Positions 17,402-27,518 of a stretch of DNA of 64,000 nucleotides are shown in pieces. Numbering within the stretch: position 1 is the stretch's first letter; each line of letters starts with the position of its first letter. Source of the stretch: Acidobacteriota bacterium (GTDB lineage: Bacteria > Acidobacteriota > Polarisedimenticolia > Polarisedimenticolales > Polarisedimenticolaceae); NCBI GenBank assembly GCA_029861955.1, contig JAOTYK010000001.1, positions 62,001 to 126,000 on the forward strand, read 5' to 3'. A program made the position numbers and the translations under genes. The notes below the pieces were generated by a model. It searched no databases. It was given only the letters and a program-made list of their open reading frames with translations, and was not told where the DNA came from.

Positions 17402-18574
17402 ATGGGAGACTCACGATCCACGGTGCTTGCGGCGACATCAACCTGTCACGGTTGGATCCACGTCTGCGAGTTGAGCGTTCCGGCCGTGCTTCTGGCGATC
17501 CAGGCCGACTTCGGTGTCGGGGACCTGGAGATGGGTCGCGTCGTTGCGCTGTACACGATGCTGTTTGGGGTCGGTTCGTTGCCGGCGGGACTTCTGGTCG
17601 ATCGCTTCGGCTCGCGGTTCATGCTTCTGGCCTGCATGTTCGGCGCGGGTCTCTCGCTGGCAGCGATGGCACTCAGTCACGACCTGATAACGTTCACCGC
17701 ATCTGCGGCGGTCATGGGTGCCGCCCTCAGTATTTACCATCCGGCGGGGACCACCTGGATCTCTCACGCACTCCCTCAGAGCGGACGCATCTTCGCCTGG
17801 CATGGCATGGCCGGCAATACGGGGGTCGCACTGGCATCTTTGATCGTCGGTGGGCTGGGTTGGAAGTTCGGCTGGAGAACGGCCTTCGGTGTGCTCGCCA
17901 TCGTCTCCATCCTGATCGGTTTCTGGCTGACGACTATCGGAACGACCGGCCGGACGCACTCGCGAATCGGCTCTCTCCGCGCGCCACGCTATGCCGCGAT
18001 CATCGCGTTGCTGGTCGGAATCGGTTTTACCGGCATGGTCTATCGCGGAATGACGACGTTTCTGCCGAAGCTGTTCGCGCAGCGGATGACCGACGTGGCA
18101 GATCGCGGCGTTCTCGTTGGCGGAATCTGGACAACCGTGGCTCTGTGCGTGGGTCTTCTGGGGATGTACGTCGCAGGTCGACTCTCGGATCACGGTATCC
18201 ACCCGGCGATGGTGTTCCTCATCGGGGCGCTGATGCAGATACCGTTCTTGATCATGATTCCTCATGTGCACGGCATGACGACAGTCCCGCTCGTGATGGC
18301 AGTCTCTTTCTTTCACTTCTTTACCCAGCCCGTGGGAAATCAGCTCGTGGCACGATTGACACCCCCCGAGTTACGCGGAGTAGGCTTCGGCCTCTATTTC
18401 ATGTTGAGCTTCGGGCTCGGCGCCAGTGGCGCGTACGTGGGGGGCTGGGTCAGCGATCGCTACGGACTCGCCGCGACGTTTACGGCGCTGGCGATTCTGG
18501 CGGTCCCCGCAGTCCTGTCGATGTTGTTGATCCGACGTTGGGCACCCGGTAGCAAAGTGTCCGCTTCCGTGTAG
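17402..18574 (+). CDS. MFS transporter, fosmidomycin-resistance-like subgroup
   Basis: This 390-residue major facilitator protein has 12 hydrophobic segments. GLLVDRFGSRFMLL is the loop 2-3 motif A, and SIYHPAGTTWISHAL with its Tyr-His-Pro motif is characteristic of the Fsr-like branch. The C-terminal half has GGWVSDRYGLAAT. Such proteins usually export small drugs or metabolites. The start is ATG 17402 without a clear Shine-Dalgarno sequence. It lies behind a terminator and possible regulatory leader, so expression may depend on read-through. The substrate is unknown. Confidence 0.85.
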   Translation: MGDSRSTVLAATSTCHGWIHVCELSVPAVLLAIQADFGVGDLEMGRVVALYTMLFGVGSLPAGLLVDRFGSRFMLLACMFGAGLSLAAMALSHDLITFTASAAVMGAALSIYHPAGTTWISHALPQSGRIFAWHGMAGNTGVALASLIVGGLGWKFGWRTAFGVLAIVSILIGFWLTTIGTTGRTHSRIGSLRAPRYAAIIALLVGIGFTGMVYRGMTTFLPKLFAQRMTDVADRGVLVGGIWTTVALCVGLLGMYVAGRLSDHGIHPAMVFLIGALMQIPFLIMIPHVHGMTTVPLVMAVSFFHFFTQPVGNQLVARLTPPELRGVGFGLYFMLSFGLGASGAYVGGWVSDRYGLAATFTALAILAVPAVLSMLLIRRWAPGSKVSASV

Positions 18575-18575
18575 G

Positions 18576-21197
18576 TTAGCGCTCGGCTTCGTTCCACCGC
18601 GTCTTGCGTATCGACTCTCCGAAGAACAGCGCGTTCAGAAACAACCGGTTGGCGCCGAACCAATAGCCCCGGAAAGTTACGTTGTCCGCAAACAGGATCG
18701 TACGGCCGCGTCCACGATGTTCGACGCGGATTGCGATGGACTCGGCAAACCGTTCCTGATTCTTCTCGGACGCATAGCCGCTGAGTAGGGGATTAGCCGA
18801 GTAGAACGCCACGTTCTCGTATGGGTTGTCGCTGGCCGCAAAGGGTTGACGGGCACCGGATTTGAAAACGGCGACCCGTGAGTCGTCGTAACCGAAGCCC
18901 AGCGGGTGGGTCGTGTCGACATCGATCTCGAAGATCGAGCCGCCAATCTGTTCGATCGCCCGTCGTCGATCGTAATCGGAGTACGACACCCGAGCGGGTC
19001 TGGGTACGTCGGACGTCTTGTCTTCGGCTTCTTCCGTTTCAATCGCTTCGTCGGCCTTGAAGAGTTGCTTCGAGATCCAGCCTGCGGCGTTGTTTCCGGC
19101 GATCACCGTCCCGCCATCGGAGACAAACCGTCGCAACGCCGCGTGAGGCTCGTCCCCCCAACCTTCAGGCGAGCCGTCCGCGATGATCACGTGGCTGTAC
19201 TCCCGCAAGCCTGCGTCGCTAAGGTCGCGACCGTCGATCATCGGCAGTTCGATCCCGAATCGAAAGTCCAGAAGGTGCCAGATCTCTCCGGCGTCGTTGG
19301 CGGAGACTCCACGCCCGGTGACCAGGAGGGGTCTTGGCAGTCGCACCGGGAAGAGTGTCGGGCTGCCGAGATCGACACCGGCCGGCGTGAGACCGCTGCG
19401 TACGCCGAAAACATCCAGCCCGTCCTCCGTGGCGATGGTTGACAGCAATTCCTGGAGGTCGTCGGTCGAGATGCTCTGTTCCCCCCGACGCACGAGCAGA
19501 CTTCCGCGATCGAAAGCTCGGACCCCATCGGGCGTATCGACCGTCATCGTTCGGCTGGCGACGACGACGGCTACGTCGGCTTCCAGAAGGCGCACGAGCG
19601 CACGGGGCGCGTAGTAGCCGTTCCAGGGGACCACCCAGGCGACGTCGTCCGAACCGGTGTGGAGGGTCCCGTTTGGAAGGGTGCTTCTCTCGATGACATC
19701 ACCCAGGAGTGTCTCGGGGCGCGACTTTCGGTCGAGCTCGACGAACTGGGCACCCATCGCCATCTGTAGAGTCCATGCAGATACGTCGTAAAACGTAGAG
19801 TCTGCGAAGTCCTTGCGGACCTCGAACAGGGCCCGCGCCAGCAGATACTGAGGTTGATCGACGGGGACGACCCAGGCCTCGCCGACGCGAAAACGAACAC
19901 CATCGATGGTCGTCTCACGGGCGAGTTCATGAGAGCGAATGTCGTGAGTCTGCAGGAGTTCCAGCATGTGGTGTCGGCGGGCAGGGTCGCCGGGAAAAGC
20001 CAGCAGCCAACCACGTACGTTGTCGGCCTTAGCCAGCGACGCCACATCGCGGTGGAACTTGTAGCGGTAGTCGATGAGCTCCTTACGCAGTTCGAGGCCG
20101 GCATCCAGCATCGAGAGAGACGTACGGAACTGATTGCGGATCGCGTCTGCGAAGTGGACGACTCCGCTAGCCTTGCGCATTGCGTGGCCGCGGACACTCG
20201 ATTGCTCGAACAGGACACCGACGCTGCCGTTGATATCCGGATACGTCGAGCCCTTCCCGTAGTAGAAGTCGTCGAACGTCTCCTCGGTGTAGTAGGGAGT
20301 CCCATCGGCATCCAGCGTCGCCGCATGAAACTCGGCGATGGACCGTGTCAGCTCCTGGTTTCGTTCAGGGGTCAACGGATGGGTGCGAGTCGGAACTCCA
20401 GGCTGGAAGAAGTAGGTCGAGCCGGAACCCATCTCGTGGTAATCGCCCGAAAGATGGGGTTGCCATCGGCGATAGGTGGCCACCCGCGCACGGGACTCGG
20501 GGTGTTGCACCAGCAACCAGTCGCGATTCAGGTCAAACCAGTAGTGGTTGGTTCGACCGCCGGGCCACGCTTGACGATGCTCCCGAGTGTTGGGGTCCGT
20601 CACGGGACGTGTCCCACGATGGCTGTTGGCCCAGCTCGCGAATCGCCCCATTCCGTCTGGGTTCAGACTTGGATCGATCAGAATGATCGCGTTCTCGAGT
20701 AGCCGGTCGATGGCCTCTCCACGGGCGGCAGCCAGGTGGTACGCCGTAAGCGGTGCGGCGTTGGATCCACTGGCTTCGTCCCCGTGGATGCTGTATCCGA
20801 GCCAGATCACGACCGGTAGAGAATCCTCGGCGGGAAGCTCGCCACGAGAGACCGCCAGATGCGCCTCCCGGATCTGCTCCAGGCGCGCATGGTTCCGGGG
20901 TGACGTGATGGTCAGGAGAGCCAGCGGGCGGCCTTCGTGGGTCTTGCCTTGAACCTCCATAGAGATTCGATCGGAGTGAGCCGCCAGCGTCCTCAGATAG
21001 GCCAGCAGCGCGTCGTGACGCACATGCCAGTCGCCCACCTCGTGGCCGAGGGTTGCCGCCGGTTGTGGAACGTCTTCGGCGTAACGAACTTCCTCAGGCA
21101 GGTAATGGGTCAGCGGCGCGGCCGTCACCGAAAGTGGCAGCAGCAGACAGGCCCACGCCAGAAACCCGGCCCGGCTCACGGATGAGACCGAACGCAA
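18576..21197 (-). CDS. Secreted M14-family zinc carboxypeptidase
   Basis: This 873-residue protein has a signal peptide (LAWACLLLPLSVTAAPLTHY). The M14 domain (about 55-340) has the zinc motif HGDE in GYSIHGDEASG (His138, Glu141), NPDGMGRFASWAN, FDLNRDW and GDYHEMGSGS, which would hold the third zinc ligand. The long C-terminal half includes a glutamine-amidotransferase-like Rossmann region (VIIADGSPEGWGD, VSDGGTVIAGNNA), as seen in large M14 proteins of environmental bacteria. The likely role is extracellular or periplasmic peptide trimming. Its start overlaps the 3' end of the upstream amidohydrolase gene by 22 bases, so the two are probably one transcript. Confidence 0.88.
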   Translation of the reverse strand: MRSVSSVSRAGFLAWACLLLPLSVTAAPLTHYLPEEVRYAEDVPQPAATLGHEVGDWHVRHDALLAYLRTLAAHSDRISMEVQGKTHEGRPLALLTITSPRNHARLEQIREAHLAVSRGELPAEDSLPVVIWLGYSIHGDEASGSNAAPLTAYHLAAARGEAIDRLLENAIILIDPSLNPDGMGRFASWANSHRGTRPVTDPNTREHRQAWPGGRTNHYWFDLNRDWLLVQHPESRARVATYRRWQPHLSGDYHEMGSGSTYFFQPGVPTRTHPLTPERNQELTRSIAEFHAATLDADGTPYYTEETFDDFYYGKGSTYPDINGSVGVLFEQSSVRGHAMRKASGVVHFADAIRNQFRTSLSMLDAGLELRKELIDYRYKFHRDVASLAKADNVRGWLLAFPGDPARRHHMLELLQTHDIRSHELARETTIDGVRFRVGEAWVVPVDQPQYLLARALFEVRKDFADSTFYDVSAWTLQMAMGAQFVELDRKSRPETLLGDVIERSTLPNGTLHTGSDDVAWVVPWNGYYAPRALVRLLEADVAVVVASRTMTVDTPDGVRAFDRGSLLVRRGEQSISTDDLQELLSTIATEDGLDVFGVRSGLTPAGVDLGSPTLFPVRLPRPLLVTGRGVSANDAGEIWHLLDFRFGIELPMIDGRDLSDAGLREYSHVIIADGSPEGWGDEPHAALRRFVSDGGTVIAGNNAAGWISKQLFKADEAIETEEAEDKTSDVPRPARVSYSDYDRRRAIEQIGGSIFEIDVDTTHPLGFGYDDSRVAVFKSGARQPFAASDNPYENVAFYSANPLLSGYASEKNQERFAESIAIRVEHRGRGRTILFADNVTFRGYWFGANRLFLNALFFGESIRKTRWNEAER

Positions 21198-24100
21198 CTA
21201 CAGCCGATGCTCTCCGCGTGGACGTCCTCGCCGTGGACCTTGAAGAACAGGGGAGGGCGAGAATCCGGGTGATTCCCGATCTGGTTCATCGTGGCGGCGT
21301 CGAAGAGTCGGCCATTGATCATCGTGAAGACCACGGAGTCGGTATGACGGATCTCCTCGAGTGGATTCTTTGCCAGGATTGCCAGGTCCGCCAGCTTGCC
21401 TACCTCGATGGAGCCGATGTCCTTATCGAGGCCGACGTATGCGGCACCGTTCAATGTGCCGGCGCGCAACGTCTCGAGAGGCGTCATCCCACCCTGGGCG
21501 AACATCCAGAGTTCCCAGTGGGCGGCGAGTCCTTCCCGTTGCCCATGAGCACCGAGTTGGACCGACACACCCACGTCGGTCAACGCCTTGCAGCCCTTGG
21601 CGATCGAGATGTGGTTGTACTCCTCTTCGGGTGCGATGAAGGGTCTCCGCGCGACGGAGTCGACGAAGGGGCGCGGGACGAACTCCATGAGACGCTCGTT
21701 GGCGTAGACGTCCGTATGGGCATACCAGTAGTTCTCGCCCCAGATGCCGCCATACCCCACCCCGAGCGTCGGGGTGTAGCCCGTTCGACTCTGAGACCAG
21801 AGCTGAAGGACATCGTCGTAGATGTTGGCCACGGGCAGGGCATGCTCGACCCCGGTGTGACCGTCGACCACCATCGTCATGTTGTGCTGGAATAGCGACC
21901 CGCCCTCCGGTACGACCATCATTTCAAGGTCTCGCGCGGCGGAAATAACCTGCTGACGCTGTTCGCGGCGTGGCTGGTTGTAACTTTTGACGCTGAACGC
22001 ACCGGCGGCCTTCATGCGTCGAAGATGCCCGGCGGCGTCCTCTTCGCTGTCGACGATCGCCTTGAACGAGCCGCTCGCACCATAGAGGATCATGCCCGTG
22101 GAGTAGAGCCGCGGACCGACGATCGAACCCGCCTTAGCCAACTCGCTGGCAGCGAAGAACGTGCTGGTGTCGTTGGAGGGATCGTGGGCGGTGGTGACGC
22201 CGAAGGCCAGCGCCGCATCGTTGAACCAGTTTCGTTGGGGTGTGATCTCCGAGGTTCCCTGACTTCCGTGCCAGTGAACATCGACCAGTCCGGGGATGAT
22301 CGTGTGGCCGCCGACATCGATCACTTTCGCGCCCGACGGTACGTCGATTTCGTCTGTGGGGCCGACCGTCTGAATGCGATTACCTTCGACCACGATCGTT
22401 CCGCGCTCGAGAACCTCGTCGCCGCGCATCGTAATGATGCGGGCGCCGACGAGTGCGACTACCCCTGTCGGTACGTCCGTCTCGAATCTGAATCCGATGG
22501 CGACGCCCTCGGCCTGCGGTTCGGGGAGTTCTTCGGGGGCCCCGTCGTAAAAGGCGAAGGCGTCCTTCAGATCTCTCGAGAACAGCTCAGGACCCATGGA
22601 CCAGTGGAGCGTCTTCGAGTCCCCGGACCAGTGAAGGTAATCGCCGGAATCTCGGCTGACCTGCCGAACGGGGATGGACGTGCTACCGGGACCGAGACTC
22701 ATCGGTTTTCCGGTCGCGACGAACGGTGCGATGTAGGTCTTGAATCGTTCGCTGAATGCCAGCCACTGCCCGTCAGGCGAAAGCGAGAACTCCACCGCGG
22801 CCTCACTGTTGACGTGCTCGTGTTCGTCCGTCCCGTCGAGGTCGATGCTGCGGAGAGCTCGACGATCTTCCGCCTCGGAGGTCGTGAAAAACAATCGGCT
22901 GCCGTCGGCCGCGAACTGTGGGGATCGGCCGTTGCGGGTTACGCGAACCGGTTTACCCCCGTTCAGTCCGATGCTGTAGATCCCGGTCTCCTGGCTGTAG
23001 AGACCGCTCCGAATGAACCCTCCACCGATCTTCCGATAGACCACCGTCTTACCGTCCGGCGAAAAGACCGGCTCGATGTAGTGTCCAGGGCCGACGTCGA
23101 GCGTCTTGACGGACGTGCCATCCGACGCGGCAATCTGAATCGTGCTGAGCTCTTCGTCATGCCACGTCGTGTAGACAACCCAGCGACCGTCGCGACTGAA
23201 GGACGGATAGAACTCGAAGTGGTCGTCCTGGAGTGTCAGCCGAGTCGGTTCTCCGTCGGGAAGGTCGCGAACCCATAATTTGCCGAGGGCCTGAAAGAGG
23301 ACGCGATCCCCAGCGGGGGAGACCTGAACCCAACGCAACATCTTGACATCGAATTGATCCGGCGCGACCGCGACGGGGAAACGAAGAGCCTCCACCATCT
23401 CCCGCTTGTCTTTCACTCGGAACGGGATCGGTGTGATTTCACGGGAATCGATCTCGATCCGGTGGAGTGTTCCTGTCGCCCAGTAGACCAGCGAGTCGCT
23501 GTCCGGCGTCCAGGCCATATTGGGGTAGACGCCGTGGACGGCCCAGGTCTCTTGCATGTCCCGTTCCAGGTCGCACGTCAGCTTGGTGTTGCGACCGCTG
23601 TCGGTGTCGTGAAGAAAGAGACAGGTGTCGAAGCGCACCCGACGGACAAACGCCACCCACTTGCCGTCGGGCGAGGGAGTCGGACGGGCGGCGCCACCGG
23701 CACCGCTGATGACGGTCTCGATACGGCCCTCTTCTCGATCGATCCGTTGGATCGTATAGATCTGTGTGTTGGAGTCCTTGTTGTACTGAAACACGCTGCC
23801 ACTGGTCGTGTCCTGACTGAAGTAGATGTAGCGACCATCCGGCGAGAACGCGGGCTCGCCCAGGTCCTTCTGCTCGTTCGGTTTCTCGTTGAGCTGGATC
23901 CCCGCCCCACCACTACGGTGGAAGAGCCAGATCTCTCCCGAACCGAGGGAGCGCCGAGACGTGAAGTGCTTGCGTGCGGCAAGGAACTCTCCGTCAGGGC
24001 TCCAGACCGGGTTATTCAACAGTCGGTAGGACTCCTCCGAGACGGCCTGTGGATCCGATCCGTCCCGATCCATGATCCAGATGTTATCGCCACCACCGCG

Positions 24101-24481
24101 ATCCGACGTGAACGCAATCGAACTCCCGTCGGGGCTGTAACGTGGATGCATATCCCAGGCGAACCCGTCGGTCAGCGAAACCGCGTCGCCGCCGGCAATC
24201 GGTATCTCGTAGAGATCGCCGAGTAGATCGAACATGACGTGTTCGCCGTCGGGGCTGACATCGAGGTTCATCCAGGTTCCGGTGTCGGTATCCAGCTTGG
24301 CCTCGTAGACCGGCCCACCGGGCGCCTGAACGTCCCAGGGTTCCTCGGCCTCGGTGGTCTCTTCGGGCTTGTCCTTCTTCTTCTTGGCCAACACCGATCC
24401 TGGAGCCAGCACGGCCCACAGCAGGATCGTCGTCAGCCCAAGAACCGACCACCGAGTCAGACGTATCGAATCACGCATCAC
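21176..24481 (-). CDS. Secreted beta-propeller (TolB/PD40-like) fused to an amidohydrolase
   Basis: This 1101-residue two-part protein has a signal peptide (LGLTTILLWAVLAPGSVLAK) followed by a Lys-rich linker. Residues about 55-650 form a TolB-like propeller with repeated PDG motifs (SPDGSSIAFTSDRGG, SPDGRYIYFS, SPDGKTVVY). Residues about 680-1080 are a metal-dependent amidohydrolase with GLVDVHWHGS (HxH metal motif), TGVEHALP, QLGAHGQREG and the closing IGSIEVGKLADLAIL. This fusion class occurs in proteolytic heterotrophs and may act on dipeptide-like or imidazolonepropionate-like substrates, which is not shown here. It precedes the M14 peptidase. Confidence 0.88.
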   Translation of the reverse strand: MMRDSIRLTRWSVLGLTTILLWAVLAPGSVLAKKKKDKPEETTEAEEPWDVQAPGGPVYEAKLDTDTGTWMNLDVSPDGEHVMFDLLGDLYEIPIAGGDAVSLTDGFAWDMHPRYSPDGSSIAFTSDRGGGDNIWIMDRDGSDPQAVSEESYRLLNNPVWSPDGEFLAARKHFTSRRSLGSGEIWLFHRSGGAGIQLNEKPNEQKDLGEPAFSPDGRYIYFSQDTTSGSVFQYNKDSNTQIYTIQRIDREEGRIETVISGAGGAARPTPSPDGKWVAFVRRVRFDTCLFLHDTDSGRNTKLTCDLERDMQETWAVHGVYPNMAWTPDSDSLVYWATGTLHRIEIDSREITPIPFRVKDKREMVEALRFPVAVAPDQFDVKMLRWVQVSPAGDRVLFQALGKLWVRDLPDGEPTRLTLQDDHFEFYPSFSRDGRWVVYTTWHDEELSTIQIAASDGTSVKTLDVGPGHYIEPVFSPDGKTVVYRKIGGGFIRSGLYSQETGIYSIGLNGGKPVRVTRNGRSPQFAADGSRLFFTTSEAEDRRALRSIDLDGTDEHEHVNSEAAVEFSLSPDGQWLAFSERFKTYIAPFVATGKPMSLGPGSTSIPVRQVSRDSGDYLHWSGDSKTLHWSMGPELFSRDLKDAFAFYDGAPEELPEPQAEGVAIGFRFETDVPTGVVALVGARIITMRGDEVLERGTIVVEGNRIQTVGPTDEIDVPSGAKVIDVGGHTIIPGLVDVHWHGSQGTSEITPQRNWFNDAALAFGVTTAHDPSNDTSTFFAASELAKAGSIVGPRLYSTGMILYGASGSFKAIVDSEEDAAGHLRRMKAAGAFSVKSYNQPRREQRQQVISAARDLEMMVVPEGGSLFQHNMTMVVDGHTGVEHALPVANIYDDVLQLWSQSRTGYTPTLGVGYGGIWGENYWYAHTDVYANERLMEFVPRPFVDSVARRPFIAPEEEYNHISIAKGCKALTDVGVSVQLGAHGQREGLAAHWELWMFAQGGMTPLETLRAGTLNGAAYVGLDKDIGSIEVGKLADLAILAKNPLEEIRHTDSVVFTMINGRLFDAATMNQIGNHPDSRPPLFFKVHGEDVHAESIGCSCVRSHP

Positions 24482-24517
24482 GAAACTCTCCAGATCATTT
24501 CAGTCTTACGAGACCGT

Positions 24518-26050
24518 TCAGGGATAGACATAGGACGACTGCAACCCGAGCGGGAACCCCAGGGCCCAGTACGCAAGCAGGAACAAGGTCCAGGTCACAA
24601 GGAGTACGACGGAGTACGGCAACATCAGCGATGTCACGGTGCCGATCCCGGTCTTCTTCACATACCGTTGACAGAAGACGACGACGAGCGGGAAATAGGG
24701 CATCAGTGGCGTGATGATGTTGGTCGTGGAATCGCCGACGCGGTAGGCCGCCTGGGTCAACTCGGGGGACAGGTTGAGCTGCATCAGCATCGGGACGAAG
24801 ATCGGGCTGAGCAGCGCCCATTTGGCCGACGCGGAGCCAACCAGAAGGTTGACCAACGCACTCAGGAAGATCATCCCGACGATCGTCGCCGCGGCCGGCA
24901 TCCCCATGGACTGGATCAGGTTGGCTCCCTTCAACGCGATAAGGACACCCACATTCGACTGACCGAATGCGGCGATGAACTGGGCGGCGAAGAACGCCAT
25001 CACGAGGTAATAGCCCATCGTGCTCATCGTCGTGCTCATGCCCTTGACGATGTCTCGATGGTTCTTTACCGATCCGGAGACGTAGCCATGGACGACGCCG
25101 GGGATCAGGAAGAACAGGAAGATCAGGGGAACGATCGATCCCATGATCGGCGCCGTGAAGGCGGTCAGCGAGCCCTCGGGGCTTCTGAAGACCGAGGTCG
25201 GACTCCACATGGCCCAGATCAGCAAACCGGCGGCGAGGGCGATCGAGAACAACCCCGCGAACATTCCGCGTCGCTCTTTGTCGGTCAGCTCATCCATCTT
25301 CGGCATCTGATCGGGGTCGCCGTCGACTTCCGTGTCCTTCAGACGCGGCTCGATGATGCGGTCGGTGATGTACCAGCCGACGAAGATGACGAGAAGACTC
25401 GAGGCGCCGGTAAAGAAGATGTTGCAGAGCGGGTTGACCAATCGCTCGGGGGCGATGATCTGTGCTCCGACCTGGGTGATCCCCTGGAGCAGGGGATCGA
25501 TCCCTGACGGGATGAAGTTGGCGGAGAATCCACCGGAGACCCCGGCGAAGGCCGCCGCGATGCCCGCCAGTGGATGGCGCCCCGCGGCATAGAAGATGAC
25601 ACCTCCAATCGGTATCACCAGCACATACCCCGCGTCGGCCGCCGTGTGGCTGACGATGGCGACAAGGATCAACATCGGCGTCAGAAGCATCTTGGGGGTG
25701 AAGCCCAACATGTACTTCAGAACCGCGTTGATGAATCCGGTGCTCTCTGCGACACCGACACCGAGAAGTGCGACGAGGACCACGCCTAACGGATGAAACC
25801 CGGTGAAAGTCTTCACCATGCCGGTGAGGAAACCCACCATCGACGTTCCGCTTAGCTGATTGGTGACCCGAATCGGATCTCCAGTCGCGGGATGGACCTC
25901 GTTAAACTGAATGGGCGCCAGGATTGCCGAGGCGATCCAGGTCAGCACCAGCAAGATCACGAAGAGAATGGCGGGATCCGGCAACTTGTTGCCGGCGACC
26001 TCGACGCCGTTCAGAAAGCGGGCGACGAAGCCCTTGTTGTTCGATCCCAT
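24518..26050 (-). CDS. AbgT-family transporter
   Basis: This 510-residue membrane protein has the AbgT hallmarks: NKLPDPAILFVILLVLTWI near the N-terminus, SHTAADAGYVLVIPIGG (helical hairpin region), GGFSANFIPSGIDPLL and VGDSTTNIITPLMPYFPL. Family members import p-aminobenzoyl-glutamate or export sulfonamides. Here it is upstream of the amidohydrolase and peptidase on the same strand, 36 bases from the former, which favours transport of a peptide-like compound. The start is ATG 26050. Confidence 0.92.
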   Translation of the reverse strand: MGSNNKGFVARFLNGVEVAGNKLPDPAILFVILLVLTWIASAILAPIQFNEVHPATGDPIRVTNQLSGTSMVGFLTGMVKTFTGFHPLGVVLVALLGVGVAESTGFINAVLKYMLGFTPKMLLTPMLILVAIVSHTAADAGYVLVIPIGGVIFYAAGRHPLAGIAAAFAGVSGGFSANFIPSGIDPLLQGITQVGAQIIAPERLVNPLCNIFFTGASSLLVIFVGWYITDRIIEPRLKDTEVDGDPDQMPKMDELTDKERRGMFAGLFSIALAAGLLIWAMWSPTSVFRSPEGSLTAFTAPIMGSIVPLIFLFFLIPGVVHGYVSGSVKNHRDIVKGMSTTMSTMGYYLVMAFFAAQFIAAFGQSNVGVLIALKGANLIQSMGMPAAATIVGMIFLSALVNLLVGSASAKWALLSPIFVPMLMQLNLSPELTQAAYRVGDSTTNIITPLMPYFPLVVVFCQRYVKKTGIGTVTSLMLPYSVVLLVTWTLFLLAYWALGFPLGLQSSYVYP

Positions 26051-26075
26051 CGTTCCTCCTCGAAACTTCGGTCGT

Positions 26076-27518
26076 CTACGACGACTTGCGGGTCAACAGA
26101 CTTACGGTCCAGACAAGTAGAGCGCTGATCAGCACTGCGGCAGCCTTGATATCCAGCAGATCCTGGAGGCTGGCCATATTCTTCCATGCGACGGTCGAGA
26201 TCATGCCACCGATCATGCCCACCAGGGCTCCCTGGCGTGTGGTGCCCTTCCACCAGAGTGCGAATACCAGCGGTGGACCAAAGGACGCCCCCAGGCCGGT
26301 CCACGCATAGGAGACGGTCGAGTCGATCAGACTCGATTGGGTGCGCATCGCGTGATAGGCAAGCCCAAGAGCTACGGCCCCGACCGCGATGGTTGCCAGT
26401 CGCGAGTAGAAGACGAGCCGACCGGGTCGTTTCCCGCCGCCCAGCAGTTTCACGTAGATATCCTCGATCAGGGTCGAGGACGCGACGAGCAGCTGGCTAT
26501 CGGCTGATGACATCATGGCGGCGGTCGCGCCTGCGATCATGACGCCTGCGATCCACCCCGGCATCAGGGCGACGGCCAGCAACGGCATGACCTGCTCTGG
26601 ATCGGCCAGGTTCGGGCCGAGCACGACGACGCCGACGAGTCCGATGAGCGGGGCACCCCAGTACGAGACCAGCGTCCAACACATCGCGATTAGACCGCCC
26701 TTGGGTAGCTCCGAGGTCTTGCGAATCGCCATGTAACGCATGAGGAGATGGGGTTGTCCCAGGTATCCAAGACCCCATGCCATCCCACCGACCACGACGC
26801 CAAGAAAGAACCCTGAGCCCACCTGTCCACCACTCATGGAGAGATAGTCCGGACCCCGCACGGCGAGTTTTTCGATCAGCGCACTCGGTCCACCGACGGC
26901 GATGATTCCGGCGATCGGTAACACGACGGCGACCGCCGTCATCAGGAGACCCTGGATCAGATCGGTCCAGGCAACCGCCAGGAACCCACCGAGCAACGTG
27001 TAACCGACGACCACGAGGGCACCGATCAGGAGTCCGTATCCGGGTTCGATCCCGAAGGTCGCGTTGAGAATCTTGCTGCCGCCGGCAAGCTGCGCAGAGA
27101 CATAGGCCGTGTAGAAAAGCAGGATCGCCACCATCGAGACGATACGGAGAATCCGACTCCGGTCGTTGAAGCGGGCCTCGAGATAGTCGGGAAGCGTCAG
27201 GGCACCCATGCGGGCGGTCTCTCTTCGAAGCGGCACGGCGATGAACGTCCAGCTGGCGAGGATGCCGCCGGCGATGCCGATCACGGACCAGTACTCCGTC
27301 AGCCCCAGACCGTAGGCCGCACCGGGGAGACCGAGAAGGAACCATGCCGACTCTCCGGATGCCCGTTCCGAGATGGCCGAGACCCAGGGGCCAAGCCGAC
27401 GCCCCCCCAGGACATAGTCGTCGAGGGATCGCATGTGACGGGCGCAGAGGAGGCCGATCGTCAACATCACCACGAGGTAGACGATCAGGCCGGCCAGGAT
27501 GGAGCCGTCGCCGCTCAA
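26076..27518 (-). CDS. putP: PutP-like sodium/proline symporter
   Basis: This 480-residue SSS transporter has YVLGGRRLGPWVSAISERAS, LTLPDYLEARF, FYTAYVSAQLAGGSKI, LLGGFLAVAWTDLIQG and SSADSQLLVASS, all close to PutP. It probably imports proline with Na+; a proline dehydrogenase is encoded far away at 59985-60890. The start is TTG 27516-27518, overlapping the stop of a 36-residue membrane peptide gene, so translation is probably coupled to it. Confidence 0.88.
   Translation of the reverse strand: MSGDGSILAGLIVYLVVMLTIGLLCARHMRSLDDYVLGGRRLGPWVSAISERASGESAWFLLGLPGAAYGLGLTEYWSVIGIAGGILASWTFIAVPLRRETARMGALTLPDYLEARFNDRSRILRIVSMVAILLFYTAYVSAQLAGGSKILNATFGIEPGYGLLIGALVVVGYTLLGGFLAVAWTDLIQGLLMTAVAVVLPIAGIIAVGGPSALIEKLAVRGPDYLSMSGGQVGSGFFLGVVVGGMAWGLGYLGQPHLLMRYMAIRKTSELPKGGLIAMCWTLVSYWGAPLIGLVGVVVLGPNLADPEQVMPLLAVALMPGWIAGVMIAGATAAMMSSADSQLLVASSTLIEDIYVKLLGGGKRPGRLVFYSRLATIAVGAVALGLAYHAMRTQSSLIDSTVSYAWTGLGASFGPPLVFALWWKGTTRQGALVGMIGGMISTVAWKNMASLQDLLDIKAAAVLISALLVWTVSLLTRKSS

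Noticed and set aside
17452-18552. 366-codon alternative frame on the plus strand
   Set aside because: It lies in another frame of the MFS gene; the MFS frame has 12 hydrophobic segments and family motifs.
22025-23278. 417-codon plus-strand open frame
   Set aside because: It is antisense to the propeller-amidohydrolase gene, with no start context or recognisable motif.
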